Of a DNA stretch of 64,000 bases, positions 1 to 8,045 are shown in pieces (positions within the stretch are counted from its first letter, which is position 1; every line of letters starts with the position of its first letter). The stretch comes from Cognatilysobacter terrigena (lineage in GTDB: Bacteria; Pseudomonadota; Gammaproteobacteria; Xanthomonadales; Xanthomonadaceae). The notes below the pieces were generated by a model that saw only the letters and a list, made by a program, of their open reading frames with translations, had not been told where the DNA came from and did not search any database. Position numbers and translations under genes: made by a program. The stretch is taken from positions 44,494 to 108,493 of the forward strand of contig NZ_SELT01000009.1 of NCBI RefSeq assembly GCF_004361065.1, written 5' to 3'.

Positions 1-1
1 C

Positions 2-568
2 ATCTACGTGATGGACGAGTTCTGGAAGATCCTCGACGGCAAGGGCGGCCTGAAGGAATTTGCGAAGAACAAGCAGAAGACCATCCGTAAGCAGAACGGC
101 CTCGGCATCTTTGCCACGCAAAGCCCCGAGGACGCGCTCGCGAGCGACATCGCCGCCGCGCTCATCGAGCAGACCGCCACGATGGTGCTCCTGCCGAACC
201 CGAACGCCAGCCGCGAGGACTACATCGACGGGCTGAAGTTGACCGAAGCGGAATACCAGGTCGTCGTCAGCCTCGACGAACGCTCGCGCTGCTTCCTGGT
301 CAAGCAGGGCCACGCCTCCAGCGTCTGTCAGCTCAACCTGCGTGGCATGGACGACGCGCTCGCCGTCATTTCCGCATCGACCGACAACATCGAGGTCATG
401 CACGAAGTCCTCGCCCACGAGGCGGCACGCCACGGTGTGTCCGTCGACCGGCTGACGCCGGAGCAGTGGCTGACCACGTTCTACGAATGTCGAAAGGGGT
501 CGGGTAAGGCGCGCCCGTCCGCTGGAGGTACATCCCCTGCACGCCGCTCTACCGCCGCAACCGCCTAG
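2..568 (+). CDS. virB4: VirB4-type T4SS ATPase, C-terminal fragment (5' end outside window)
   Basis: This is the C-terminal part of the cytoplasmic ATPase that powers a type IV secretion system. The reading frame is open from the first bases of the window, so the start lies upstream. The visible part opens with a Walker B-like strand (IYVMDEFW), followed by a helix rich in Lys/Arg and the block IRKQNGLGIFATQSPEDAL, which is the conserved VirB4 region after Walker B. The last 30 or so residues are Ser/Ala/Arg-rich and probably disordered. virB5 begins 10 bp downstream and virB6 follows, the usual order in VirB operons. The motif block makes the family firm; whether the system is conjugative or an antibacterial Xanthomonadales-type T4SS cannot be decided from this fragment. 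Confidence 0.9.
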   Translation: MYVMDEFWKILDGKGGLKEFAKNKQKTIRKQNGLGIFATQSPEDALASDIAAALIEQTATMVLLPNPNASREDYIDGLKLTEAEYQVVVSLDERSRCFLVKQGHASSVCQLNLRGMDDALAVISASTDNIEVMHEVLAHEAARHGVSVDRLTPEQWLTTFYECRKGSGKARPSAGGTSPARRSTAATA

Positions 569-578
569 GAGAATTGTT

Positions 579-1376
579 ATGGATTCACGGAAGAACAGGC
601 ATATCGCCCGTACCGCGCGTATCGCATTGCTGTCCGCGGCCGTCGGGCTTGTCGGGATAACGCATCTGCCGCGTGCCGAGGCACAGCTTGTGACGGCGGA
701 AGCCGGCCCCTCGCTGCTGGCGCACCTCATGAACCAGATCAACACGTTGACGCAGCAGATGCAGGACTACGTCGCCTACGGCGAACAGGCGGTGCGCTGG
801 AAGGCGACGTGGGATCACTACCAGCAGCAGATCGCAAAATTCATGGGGCAGGTGCGCAATCCGATGCTCCGAAACACGTTGGCGTTTGCGGAAGTGCCGC
901 TGGACGCAGGCGTTATGGAAAAGTGCGGTGGAACCGGCGGCTTCAGTTTCAGCCTGTCCAGCCTGACAAGCACATTGGCGCCGGACTTCACCAGCGACAT
1001 TGTGTCGAGCCAGAAAAAAATCTGTGCGCAGATCCAGATGCTCGAGAACCAGAAGTACAACCTGACCGTTCGCTATTACAAGGAAGTCGCTCCGAGCCTT
1101 GAGCAGGATCTCAAGGAGATCGAAGCGCGACGTAAGGAGAACAATGATCAGGGCACGCTGCAGGCGGTCGCTGAAGCGTCCGAGCGTCTGCAGAACCAGC
1201 AGACTATTAGCGGCGACGCGCTCGACAAGCAGGTCAAGGCCTGCGACCAGCTGATCGCTAACCTGACGGAAATGCAAAAGAATCTCGCCCGGCAAGCGCT
1301 GCTTGGGAAGCCGAACAGCCCGTTGGGCGGCCTCGTGAAGACTGCGACGCTCGAAGCTGCGCTCAAGGCGAAGTAA
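579..1376 (+). CDS. virB5: VirB5-like T4SS minor pilus protein
   Basis: Predicted periplasmic protein of 265 residues, by position and pattern the VirB5 minor pilin found at the pilus tip of type IV secretion systems. The start is an ATG preceded by AGGAGA at a good distance. Residues 1-36 form a twin-basic signal peptide ending near AEAQL. The rest is helical with Gln-rich heptads (MNQINTLTQQMQDYV; later EASERLQNQQTIS), as in VirB5/TrbJ. It has Cys near 113, 145 and 218. It lies between virB4 and virB6, which is its place in VirB operons. VirB5 sequences diverge strongly, so the assignment leans on context as much as on sequence; TrbJ-like would be an alternative name. Confidence 0.8.
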   Translation: MDSRKNRHIARTARIALLSAAVGLVGITHLPRAEAQLVTAEAGPSLLAHLMNQINTLTQQMQDYVAYGEQAVRWKATWDHYQQQIAKFMGQVRNPMLRNTLAFAEVPLDAGVMEKCGGTGGFSFSLSSLTSTLAPDFTSDIVSSQKKICAQIQMLENQKYNLTVRYYKEVAPSLEQDLKEIEARRKENNDQGTLQAVAEASERLQNQQTISGDALDKQVKACDQLIANLTEMQKNLARQALLGKPNSPLGGLVKTATLEAALKAK

Positions 1377-1429
1377 TCGAACAGAGCCGGCGAGCGCCCG
1401 GTGATCGCACGGAAAGCGGAAGACGGAAC

Positions 1430-2515
1430 ATGATGGGAATGAGTTGGCTGGCGCCGCGCGTGGATTCGGTCGGAGACTTTGTCTTCTACCGGTTGATCCT
1501 CAGTTACCTGCGCGACGAGATCCACACGTTCGGCATCGACCTGATGCATCGGGCCATGAGCTGGGTCGGCATGATCGCGCTGACCCTGCTCACACTGTGG
1601 ATCCTGATTCAGGGCTTTCGCATCGCCACGGGTCAGTCGCGCGAATCGATGATGTCGCTGGTCATGAATTCGCTGAAGGCGACGCTCATCCTCAGCATCG
1701 CCACCTCGATGGCCATGTTCGGAACAGACCTCGACAAAATGCTAACCGAGGGCGTGAAGAACGAAATCAATCATGTCGTGACCGGCTCGTCGTCGTCACC
1801 CGAAGAAGCGATCGACAAGAACCTGGCGTGGATGCAGGTGGCGCTGTCGAGCATTGACGTACTGGACGTCGCGGGCGACCAGACGCTCGACGCGCAAAAG
1901 ACCCGTGCGCTCTACATGGCGGGGTTCGGGACCGGCGGTCCGGCAATCGTGGGCGGCACCATGCTATTGCTGAACGAAGTCGCGATGGCGCTGTTCATCG
2001 GCTTCGGCCCGCTGTTTATCCTGTGCCTGTTGTTCGACCAGACCAAACCGTTGTTCGGACGATGGCTCTACTACGGGCTCGGCACGATGTTCTCGATGGC
2101 GGTGCTCAGCGCGATGGTGTCGATCGCCCTGGAGATGGTCGTCCGCGTGGCGAGTTCGTTCTGGGGTGCCGCACTGATCGGAGTGATCACTGGTTCGAAT
2201 TTCAGCGACGGCATGACCAGTCAGGCGATGCAGCAGGGAGGCCTAGGATTGATTCTTACCACGCTGATCATTAGTGCGCCGCCCATGGCTGCTTCCTTCT
2301 TCCAAGGTACCTTGGGGCAATTCACGCCGGCATCGGTGTTTGGCGGCCGCGGTAGTCGAATGGATCCGACGGGAAGGTTCCCAGGGCAGCCGGGTTACAT
2401 ACCGTCCGGGTATTCGGAACGCACGCCACCGTCGACGACCCGCGGACAGGCCCATCTGCCCGCAACTGCCTACGGCGTGCCGAACGTTACCTCGGATGAA
2501 ATCAGACGGAAGTAG
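1430..2515 (+). CDS. virB6: VirB6-like polytopic T4SS inner-membrane protein
   Basis: Protein of 361 residues with the VirB6/TrbL pattern: a soluble N-terminal stretch, then about six hydrophobic segments (roughly residues 45-65, 80-100, 165-190, 195-215, 225-250 and 270-295), and a Pro/Gly-rich cytoplasmic tail. VirB6 forms part of the inner-membrane channel of the T4SS. The characteristic region after the central hydrophobic helix, FGPLFILCLLFDQTKPLF, is the conserved VirB6 signature with its aromatic-Asp-x-Thr-x-x-hydrophobic block. The chosen start is the first of two adjacent ATG codons. It follows virB5 by 53 bp and precedes the DUF4189 gene by 8 bp, so all are probably one transcript. 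Confidence 0.85.
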   Translation: MMGMSWLAPRVDSVGDFVFYRLILSYLRDEIHTFGIDLMHRAMSWVGMIALTLLTLWILIQGFRIATGQSRESMMSLVMNSLKATLILSIATSMAMFGTDLDKMLTEGVKNEINHVVTGSSSSPEEAIDKNLAWMQVALSSIDVLDVAGDQTLDAQKTRALYMAGFGTGGPAIVGGTMLLLNEVAMALFIGFGPLFILCLLFDQTKPLFGRWLYYGLGTMFSMAVLSAMVSIALEMVVRVASSFWGAALIGVITGSNFSDGMTSQAMQQGGLGLILTTLIISAPPMAASFFQGTLGQFTPASVFGGRGSRMDPTGRFPGQPGYIPSGYSERTPPSTTRGQAHLPATAYGVPNVTSDEIRRK

Positions 2516-2523
2516 AATCCGCG

Positions 2524-3039
2524 ATGACAAAACGAATCTTCAAGATGTTCGGCCTGTTGCTGCTAGCGCTCGCCGCCGGTGATGCCGGTGCTCAATACGA
2601 AATCGGTGGCTATTACTACAGCTGCCCTGCCGGCGCCGGCTGGAACGATCCGCGCTGCACCCGTGAGCCGGCGGGTGACGCAGCAAATGAAAGCCCGTCG
2701 GATTCTTCGGGCGGCTGGATCAATAAGTGGGGAGCGGTATACGTTGATCCGGATACCGGATCCATCGGCGCGACGACCGAAGGCTTCAGCGGCGTCAACG
2801 CAGCCCGGATCGCTCAACAGAGATGTGAAAAGAACGGCAGCCGGAACTGTCAGCAGCAGACCGTATTTGTAAATACGTGCGTAGTCGTAGCTTGGCCGTC
2901 GAAGCGGGGAATGCCCGTCACACAGACGGGCCATGAGGTCGAAGACATCGCGCGTATCGCCCTGCGGGACTGCGGGGGTACTACCTCGGCGTGCGAGCTC
3001 GTTTATCAATCATGCGCGACGCCGCAAAGGATTCGTTGA
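2524..3039 (+). CDS. secreted Cys-rich DUF4189 protein at the T4SS operon end
   Basis: Protein of 171 residues with a clear signal peptide (about 1-23, LLLLALAAGDAGAQ) and a C-terminal domain that matches the DUF4189 pattern: WGAVYVDPDTGSIG followed by a phenylalanine/serine turn, then a helix ending in QRCEKNG and a strand NTCVVVAW. There are eight Cys in the mature part, suggesting four disulfides in the periplasm. It starts 8 bp after virB6 and is the last gene before the G+C shift. No function is established for the domain. Because it is periplasmic and transcribed with T4SS genes, it may be a T4SS accessory or an immunity-type protein, but this is inference only. Confidence 0.7.
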   Translation: MTKRIFKMFGLLLLALAAGDAGAQYEIGGYYYSCPAGAGWNDPRCTREPAGDAANESPSDSSGGWINKWGAVYVDPDTGSIGATTEGFSGVNAARIAQQRCEKNGSRNCQQQTVFVNTCVVVAWPSKRGMPVTQTGHEVEDIARIALRDCGGTTSACELVYQSCATPQRIR

Positions 3040-3202
3040 CCTTTGGGGCGCCGCCTGCTGAGGCCCTGCTCCTAGGCGTTACGGCACTCGGATAGGTGCA
3101 CGCGCGCTCAGTTGATGTTGATGAATTTCGCTTGGCCGCCGAGCGCTTGGGAATTCGCGGGACCGGTCGCCTACAATTGCGCGCCTAGTTCAGTGGGCCG
3201 AC

Positions 3203-4237
3203 ATGCAACGCTCGCGCGCTCAATGGAGCCGTCTGAAGACGGCTCCGCCCCCCCTCTCCGTCGCCCCCATGATGGACTGGACCGACACCCACTGTCGGGC
3301 GTTCCATCGTGTGCTGGCGCCGTCGGCGTTGCTGTACACGGAGATGGTGCATGCGAACGCCGTGATCCACGGGGATCGCAGCAAGTTGCTCGCGATGGAC
3401 CCGACCGAACACCCGGTCGCGTTGCAGCTTGGCGGTAGTGAGCCCGAGCTTCTGGCCGAGGCGTCGCAGATCTCCGCCGAGTGGGGCTTCGACGAGGTCA
3501 ACCTGAATTGCGGATGCCCGTCCGATCGCGTGCAGGCCGGGCGTTTCGGTGCCTGCCTGATGCGTGAGCCGGCGCTGGTCGCCGACTGCGTGGCCGCCAT
3601 GCGCGCCGCGGTCCGAGACAGCGCGCGGCCGGATGTGCCGGTGACGGTGAAGTGTCGCCTCGGCGTCGACGACGACAACGACTTCGACGTCTTTCTCGCG
3701 TTCATCGACACCGTCGCGGCGGCGGGCTGCGAGACGTTCATCGTTCACTCGCGCAACGCGTGGCTGAAGGGGCTTTCGCCGAAGGAGAACCGCGAGGTTC
3801 CGCCGTTGCGTTACGACTGGGCGTATCGCCTGAAGTCCTTGCGACCGGAGCTGCAGGTCGTCGTCAATGGTGGGATTACCGGTGTCGACGACAGCCTCGC
3901 GCATCTCGAGCACGCGGACGCCGTGATGCTCGGGCGGGCGGCGTATCACGATCCGTACGTCCTGCATCGCGTCGACGCGCGCCTGACGGGCGCCGACGTG
4001 CGTATGCGCGAAGCGCTGCTTCGGGACTACATGCCGTACATGCAGCGACAGCTCGATCGCGGCGTGCCGCTCAAGCACATGACGCGCCATCTGCTCGGCC
4101 TGTTCCTGGGCGAGCGCGGCGGCCGCGCGTTCCGCCAAGTGCTGAGCGAAGGCGCGCATCGTCCCGGTGCGGGGCTCGATCTGGTGGAAGCGGCATTGGC
4201 CTGCACGCAGCCCGACGGACTGCGGCGGTCGGCATGA
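3203..4237 (+). CDS. dusA: tRNA-dihydrouridine synthase A
   Basis: FMN enzyme that reduces U20/U20a in the tRNA D-loop. The 344-residue protein has the DusA hallmarks: SVAPMMDWTDTHCRAFHR near the N-terminus (flavin-binding strand), the catalytic-Cys loop NLNCGCPSDRVQAGRFGACL at about 97-116, the strand VTVKCRLGVDD, the FIVHSRNAWLKGLSPKENR block specific to the DusA subfamily, and VVNGGI plus MLGRAAYHDP for phosphate binding. Length matches E. coli DusA. The start at 3203 keeps a short polar N-terminal extension before the barrel; a TACAAT hexamer at 3172-3177 could be its -10. Its stop overlaps the next gene's ATG (ATGA). The 5' end of dusA is a known integration target for mobile elements, relevant because T4SS genes end just upstream. 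Confidence 0.96.
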   Translation: MQRSRAQWSRLKTAPPPLSVAPMMDWTDTHCRAFHRVLAPSALLYTEMVHANAVIHGDRSKLLAMDPTEHPVALQLGGSEPELLAEASQISAEWGFDEVNLNCGCPSDRVQAGRFGACLMREPALVADCVAAMRAAVRDSARPDVPVTVKCRLGVDDDNDFDVFLAFIDTVAAAGCETFIVHSRNAWLKGLSPKENREVPPLRYDWAYRLKSLRPELQVVVNGGITGVDDSLAHLEHADAVMLGRAAYHDPYVLHRVDARLTGADVRMREALLRDYMPYMQRQLDRGVPLKHMTRHLLGLFLGERGGRAFRQVLSEGAHRPGAGLDLVEAALACTQPDGLRRSA

Positions 4238-5157
4238 TCACGCGGGATCGCACGCGTTTTCTCGAGGCAGCATCGCGTTGCGCGCCGGATGCCGGCCCGG
4301 CGACGGCACGCGCCGCGTTTCTCGTCACGCCGGAAGGCTTCGCACGCGCCGAGCAGTCGGCCAGCGACAATCGCTACATGGCGGACGCTTCGGGTTTCGA
4401 CGCCGATCGTGCCCTCGCGCAGCATCGCGCGCTGCAGTCGGCGCTGTCGGTCTCGGTGCCGGTGGTCGCGTTTCCTGGCGATCCTTCGACACCGGACGCG
4501 ACGTTTCCGAACAACGTCTTCGCGACGGCCCGCGTCGATGACACCCCACGGCTGATCATCGGCCGCATGCGCCATCCCATTCGCCAGCGCGAAGCGGAGC
4601 GTGCGGACATTCGCGGCTTCTTCGTCGATGCGCTCGGTTGCGCAACGATCGATCTTTCCGCGCAGCCGCATGCGTGCGAACTGACGGGTGCGCTCGTGAT
4701 CGATCGCGCACGCGGCATCGGGTTCGCGGGGCTTTCCGAGCGTTGCGACGAAGACGGCGCGCGCCGCATGCACGAAGCGTTCGGCCTGCGTGCGACCTTC
4801 ATGTTCGACCTCGCGCCGGGCGAGTACCACACCAACGTCGTGCTGGCGGTGTTGGCGGGACGCGCCGCGGTGTATGCACCGCGCGGATTCGCCGATGTCG
4901 CGGATGCCGAAACGATCGCGTCGCTCTATGCACCGCACGCGATATCGCTGAGCGACGAGGAGGCTGCGGCGTTCGCCGGCAACTGCATCGCACTCGATCC
5001 ACAACGCGCGTGGATGAGTGCTCGTGCGGATGCATCGCTGCGTCCGTCGACGCGTGCAGCGTTCGCGGATGCCGGGTTCTCGATCCACAGCGTGGAGCTC
5101 GATGCGATCGAAGCGGGCGGCGGCTCGTTGCGTTGTTGCGTCGCCGAGATATTCTGA
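4234..5157 (+). CDS. arginine deiminase-related (guanidine-modifying) hydrolase
   Basis: A 307-residue member of the guanidino-group-modifying superfamily (arginine deiminase, dimethylarginine hydrolase, citrulline hydrolase CtlX). Visible active-site elements are the substrate loop PDATFPNNVFAT (about 87-98), an acid-containing strand around ELTGALVID (149-157), the catalytic His in PGEYHTNVVL (H199), and the C-terminal catalytic Cys in GGGSLRCCVAEIF (C301 or C302). The pattern is closest to CtlX-like citrulline/arginine hydrolases, but the exact substrate cannot be read. The frame is open far upstream (3652), yet that part is antiparallel to nothing and simply overlaps dusA; the ATG at 4234 overlapping the dusA stop is the proper start and implies translational coupling. 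Confidence 0.85.
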   Translation: MITRDRTRFLEAASRCAPDAGPATARAAFLVTPEGFARAEQSASDNRYMADASGFDADRALAQHRALQSALSVSVPVVAFPGDPSTPDATFPNNVFATARVDDTPRLIIGRMRHPIRQREAERADIRGFFVDALGCATIDLSAQPHACELTGALVIDRARGIGFAGLSERCDEDGARRMHEAFGLRATFMFDLAPGEYHTNVVLAVLAGRAAVYAPRGFADVADAETIASLYAPHAISLSDEEAAAFAGNCIALDPQRAWMSARADASLRPSTRAAFADAGFSIHSVELDAIEAGGGSLRCCVAEIF

Positions 5158-5267
5158 TCAACTGAACAGCAGCGCGGCATCGCCTGAAAAGTTCAGAGCG
5201 GATTCACTGCATCGCTTCGATCATTTGCCCGCACCCCGGTGCCCGCATCCGCCGTCCGAGTCGCGTC

Positions 5268-5591
5268 ATGCCCTATAGCCGCTCCATTCTCATTGCCGCG
5301 CTCGTCCTTGCCTCCGGCACCGCCCTCGCGGGCCCGCCGGGCGGTCGCGGCATGGGTCCGCCGCCGGGCGTGATGCCGATCGGTCGTGCTCACGAGAGCC
5401 AGCCGGAAGACCGTTCGCTGGCCGACTCCGTCCGCCGCGTCGAACGTGCGACCGGGGGCGAGATCCTCAGCGCCGAGCGCGTGCCGTTCGACGGCCGCGA
5501 CATCAACCGCATCAAGGTCCTCGACCAGACCGGCCGTGTCCGGGTCATTACCGAGGACCCGCACCCGCAGAGCCGTCCGCCGCGTCAGTGA
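5268..5591 (+). CDS. small secreted PepSY-like protein upstream of phoPQ
   Basis: Protein of 107 residues with a signal peptide (1-21, ending TALAGP), a Gly/Pro linker (GGRGMGPPPG) and a compact C-terminal domain. The pattern SVRRVERATGGEILSAERV followed by IKVLDQTGRVRVITEDP resembles a single PepSY-type alpha-beta repeat, a periplasmic module often found beside two-component sensors. It sits 125 bp upstream of phoP in the same direction. It may therefore modulate the PhoQ periplasmic domain or be an envelope protein under the same control; neither can be shown from sequence. The fold assignment is by pattern and moderate. Confidence 0.65.
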   Translation: MPYSRSILIAALVLASGTALAGPPGGRGMGPPPGVMPIGRAHESQPEDRSLADSVRRVERATGGEILSAERVPFDGRDINRIKVLDQTGRVRVITEDPHPQSRPPRQ

Positions 5592-5715
5592 GACCGGGCC
5601 ACGGCCGCTTCCTGAACGGCCGGCACCGTACACACGGCAACGACGGCTGTAACGACTAAGCTACCTGAACAGCCGGGCGGCCTGCCGCGCCGGGACCCCT
5701 TCCAGGAGCTTGGAT

Positions 5716-6399
5716 ATGCGAATCCTGCTGGTCGAAGACGAAGCCCCCCTCCGCGAGACCCTCGCCGCCCGGCTGCGGCGCGAAGGCTTCGCGGTCGACG
5801 CGGCCCAGGACGGCGAGGAAGGCCTCTACATGGGCCGCGAAGTGCCGTTCGACGTCGGCATCATCGACCTCGGCCTCCCCAAGATGTCCGGCATGGAGCT
5901 CATCCGGGCGCTGCGCATGGAAGGGAAGAAGTTTCCCGTCCTGATCCTGACCGCCCGCTCGAGCTGGCAGGACAAGGTCGAGGGCCTGAAGCAGGGCGCC
6001 GACGACTACCTGGTCAAGCCGTTCCACGTCGAGGAACTGCTCGCGCGCATCAACGCGCTCGTCCGCCGCGCCGCGGGCTGGAGCAAGCCGCAGCTCGAAT
6101 GCGGTCCGGTGGTGCTGGACCTCGCCGCGCAGACGGTCACCGTCAACGGCAGCAACGTCGACCTGACCAGCTACGAGTACAAGGTCCTCGAGTACCTGAT
6201 GATGCATGCGGGCGAGCTGGTCTCGAAGGCCGACCTCACCGAACACATCTATCAGCAGGATTTCGATCGCGACTCCAACGTGCTCGAAGTCTTCATCGGG
6301 CGACTTCGCAAGAAGCTCGATCCGGACGGCACGCTCAAGCCGATCGAAACGGTACGCGGTCGCGGCTATCGCTTCGCCATTCCGCGCAGCGGCGAGTAA
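5716..6399 (+). CDS. phoP: PhoP-type OmpR-family response regulator
   Basis: DNA-binding response regulator of 227 residues. The receiver domain (1-118) has the acidic pair E7/D8, phospho-acceptor D51 (GIIDLGLP), the Thr in ILTARS and Lys in LVKPFHVEELLARI. The winged-helix domain (about 130-225) carries the OmpR/PhoB signature LTSYEYKVLEYLMMHAGE and ends RKKLDPDGTLKPIETVRGRGYRF in segments typical of the family. The true start is ATG 5716, placed 7 nt after AGGAG; a TTG two codons upstream is unlikely. The cognate kinase follows after 207 bp. In Xanthomonadaceae PhoP controls Mg2+/antimicrobial-peptide responses and envelope remodelling; that role here is by family. Confidence 0.93.
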   Translation: MRILLVEDEAPLRETLAARLRREGFAVDAAQDGEEGLYMGREVPFDVGIIDLGLPKMSGMELIRALRMEGKKFPVLILTARSSWQDKVEGLKQGADDYLVKPFHVEELLARINALVRRAAGWSKPQLECGPVVLDLAAQTVTVNGSNVDLTSYEYKVLEYLMMHAGELVSKADLTEHIYQQDFDRDSNVLEVFIGRLRKKLDPDGTLKPIETVRGRGYRFAIPRSGE

Positions 6400-6606
6400 C
6401 GACGCCGCACCTACGCGACGTCACCGGTGCAACGCGCCGGGCTCGACCACGACGGTGTCGCCGCACATGCTGCGCCACCGTCGATCCCCGATGCTGAAAC
6501 GTCGCGCATCCACCTCTATCCACATCGCCTTCGCCTGTCGCAATTCGCGCTGTATGCGTTTCGCATGGCAGTGGCCGGTTGAACGACGTTCGCGCATCAT
6601 CGCGAG

Positions 6607-8010
6607 ATGAGGATCGGACAGCCCCGCTCGTTGCAGACACGCCAGTTGCTGGCGGCGAGCCTGTTCCTGGTCGCGTTCCTCGCGTTGGCCGGCTACGCGC
6701 TCGATCGCGCGTTCCTCAAGACTGCGCGCGACAATCTTCGTGAGCGACTCGGAAGCTATGCGTTGTCGCTGACCCGCAACGGCGAGTTCGCGCGTGATGG
6801 CACGTTCGTGATGCTGTCCGACATGCCGGATGCGCGCTTCTCGCGCCCAGGTAGTGGCCTGTATGCCGAAGTCGTGTTTCCCAACGGGCATTGGGATTCC
6901 GAGTCGGCGCAGGGCCCCGGCCTGCCGCCCGCGCCCCTGCTTACACAGGGCGCGCGACGGTTCGAAGGCCCGCTGCCGATGCGCGAGATCGATGGTCGCA
7001 CCGGCGAGGTCTATCGCTACGGGCTCGGCCTTGTCTGGTCGAGCGACGACTCCAATCGTGCCGCCGAATTTCCGTACACGATCTACATCTACGAAGGCAC
7101 CGACGCCCTGCGCGAGCAGGTGGAGATCTTCCGCGCCGCGTTGTGGCGCTACCTCGGCGGCGCGGGCCTGTTGTTGCTCCTTCTGCAGGGCGTGATCCTG
7201 CGCTGGAGCTTGTTGCCGATGCGGCGCGTCATCGACGAACTCAAGCGCGTGCAGCGCGGACAGGCGTCGCGCATGGGCGAGCGCCATCCGCGCGAACTCG
7301 AACCGCTCACCGATTCGATCAACGCCTTCATCGAAAGCGAACGCGAAAACCTCGATCGCCAGCGCAACACGCTGGCCGATCTCGCGCATTCGCTAAAGAC
7401 GCCGCTCGCCGTGCTGCATTCGCGCCTGGACGATCCGCAGATCGACGTCGAAGGCATGCGCGGCGAAGTGCGCTCGCAGGTGCAGCGCATGACCGACATC
7501 GTGTCCTACCAGCTCGCGCGCGCGGCAAGTCGCGGTCACGCGCTGTTCGCCGCGCCGATTCCGCTGGAGCCGCACGCCGAGCAGATCGTCACCAGTCTCG
7601 AAAAGGTCTACGCGGCCAAGGGCGTGCTCTGCGAATTCGAACTCGCGGAAGGCATGCAGTTCTACGGCGAACCGGGCGATCTGCAGGAACTGCTCGGCAA
7701 CCTGCTGGAGAATGCGTTCAAGTGGGCGAAGTCGCGCGTGCTGCTGACGATCACGCCGATCGCCTGCGAGCAGAACCGTCGTCCTGGCCTGCTCATCGCC
7801 GTCGACGACGACGGCCCGGGCATCCCGCCGGAGAACGTCGCGCTCGTGCTGCAACGCGGAGTACGCGGCGACGAGCGCGTGCAGGGGCACGGCATCGGCC
7901 TGGCAATCGTGCAGGACCTCGTGCGGGCCTATCGCGGCGAACTCGAGGTGCGGAAGTCCGAGGAACTGGGCGGTGCGCGCTTCGAAGTAAGACTGCCGCC
8001 CGGGCTCTGA
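6607..8010 (+). CDS. phoQ: PhoQ-type sensor histidine kinase
   Basis: Membrane sensor kinase of 467 residues. It has a first transmembrane helix at about 14-33, a periplasmic sensor domain of about 140 residues, and a second helix near 179-200, then HAMP (about 200-250). The H-box LADLAHSLKTPLAVLHSRL places the phospho-accepting His at 261; the sequence HSLKTPLA is the PhoQ-type variant rather than HELRTPLT. The ATPase part shows N-box LLGNLLENAFKWA, G1 DDDGPGI and G2 GHGIGLAIV. It follows phoP by 207 bp, longer than usual for the pair, so a separate internal promoter is possible. The Shine-Dalgarno is weak. The ligand specificity cannot be read directly. Confidence 0.9.
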   Translation: MRIGQPRSLQTRQLLAASLFLVAFLALAGYALDRAFLKTARDNLRERLGSYALSLTRNGEFARDGTFVMLSDMPDARFSRPGSGLYAEVVFPNGHWDSESAQGPGLPPAPLLTQGARRFEGPLPMREIDGRTGEVYRYGLGLVWSSDDSNRAAEFPYTIYIYEGTDALREQVEIFRAALWRYLGGAGLLLLLLQGVILRWSLLPMRRVIDELKRVQRGQASRMGERHPRELEPLTDSINAFIESERENLDRQRNTLADLAHSLKTPLAVLHSRLDDPQIDVEGMRGEVRSQVQRMTDIVSYQLARAASRGHALFAAPIPLEPHAEQIVTSLEKVYAAKGVLCEFELAEGMQFYGEPGDLQELLGNLLENAFKWAKSRVLLTITPIACEQNRRPGLLIAVDDDGPGIPPENVALVLQRGVRGDERVQGHGIGLAIVQDLVRAYRGELEVRKSEELGGARFEVRLPPGL

Positions 8011-8045
8011 CGGGCGCCTCCGCGCCGCACCGTTAGAATCGGCGG

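Noticed and set aside
1..3039. Calling the T4SS fragment definitely conjugative or definitely antibacterial
   Set aside because: The genes that distinguish the two (relaxase, coupling protein, toxins with recruitment domains) are outside the window.
3652..4233. Upstream extension of the guanidine hydrolase to 501 residues
   Set aside because: This part overlaps dusA in another frame and gives an Arg-rich, domain-less sequence; the ATG overlapping the dusA stop is the natural start.
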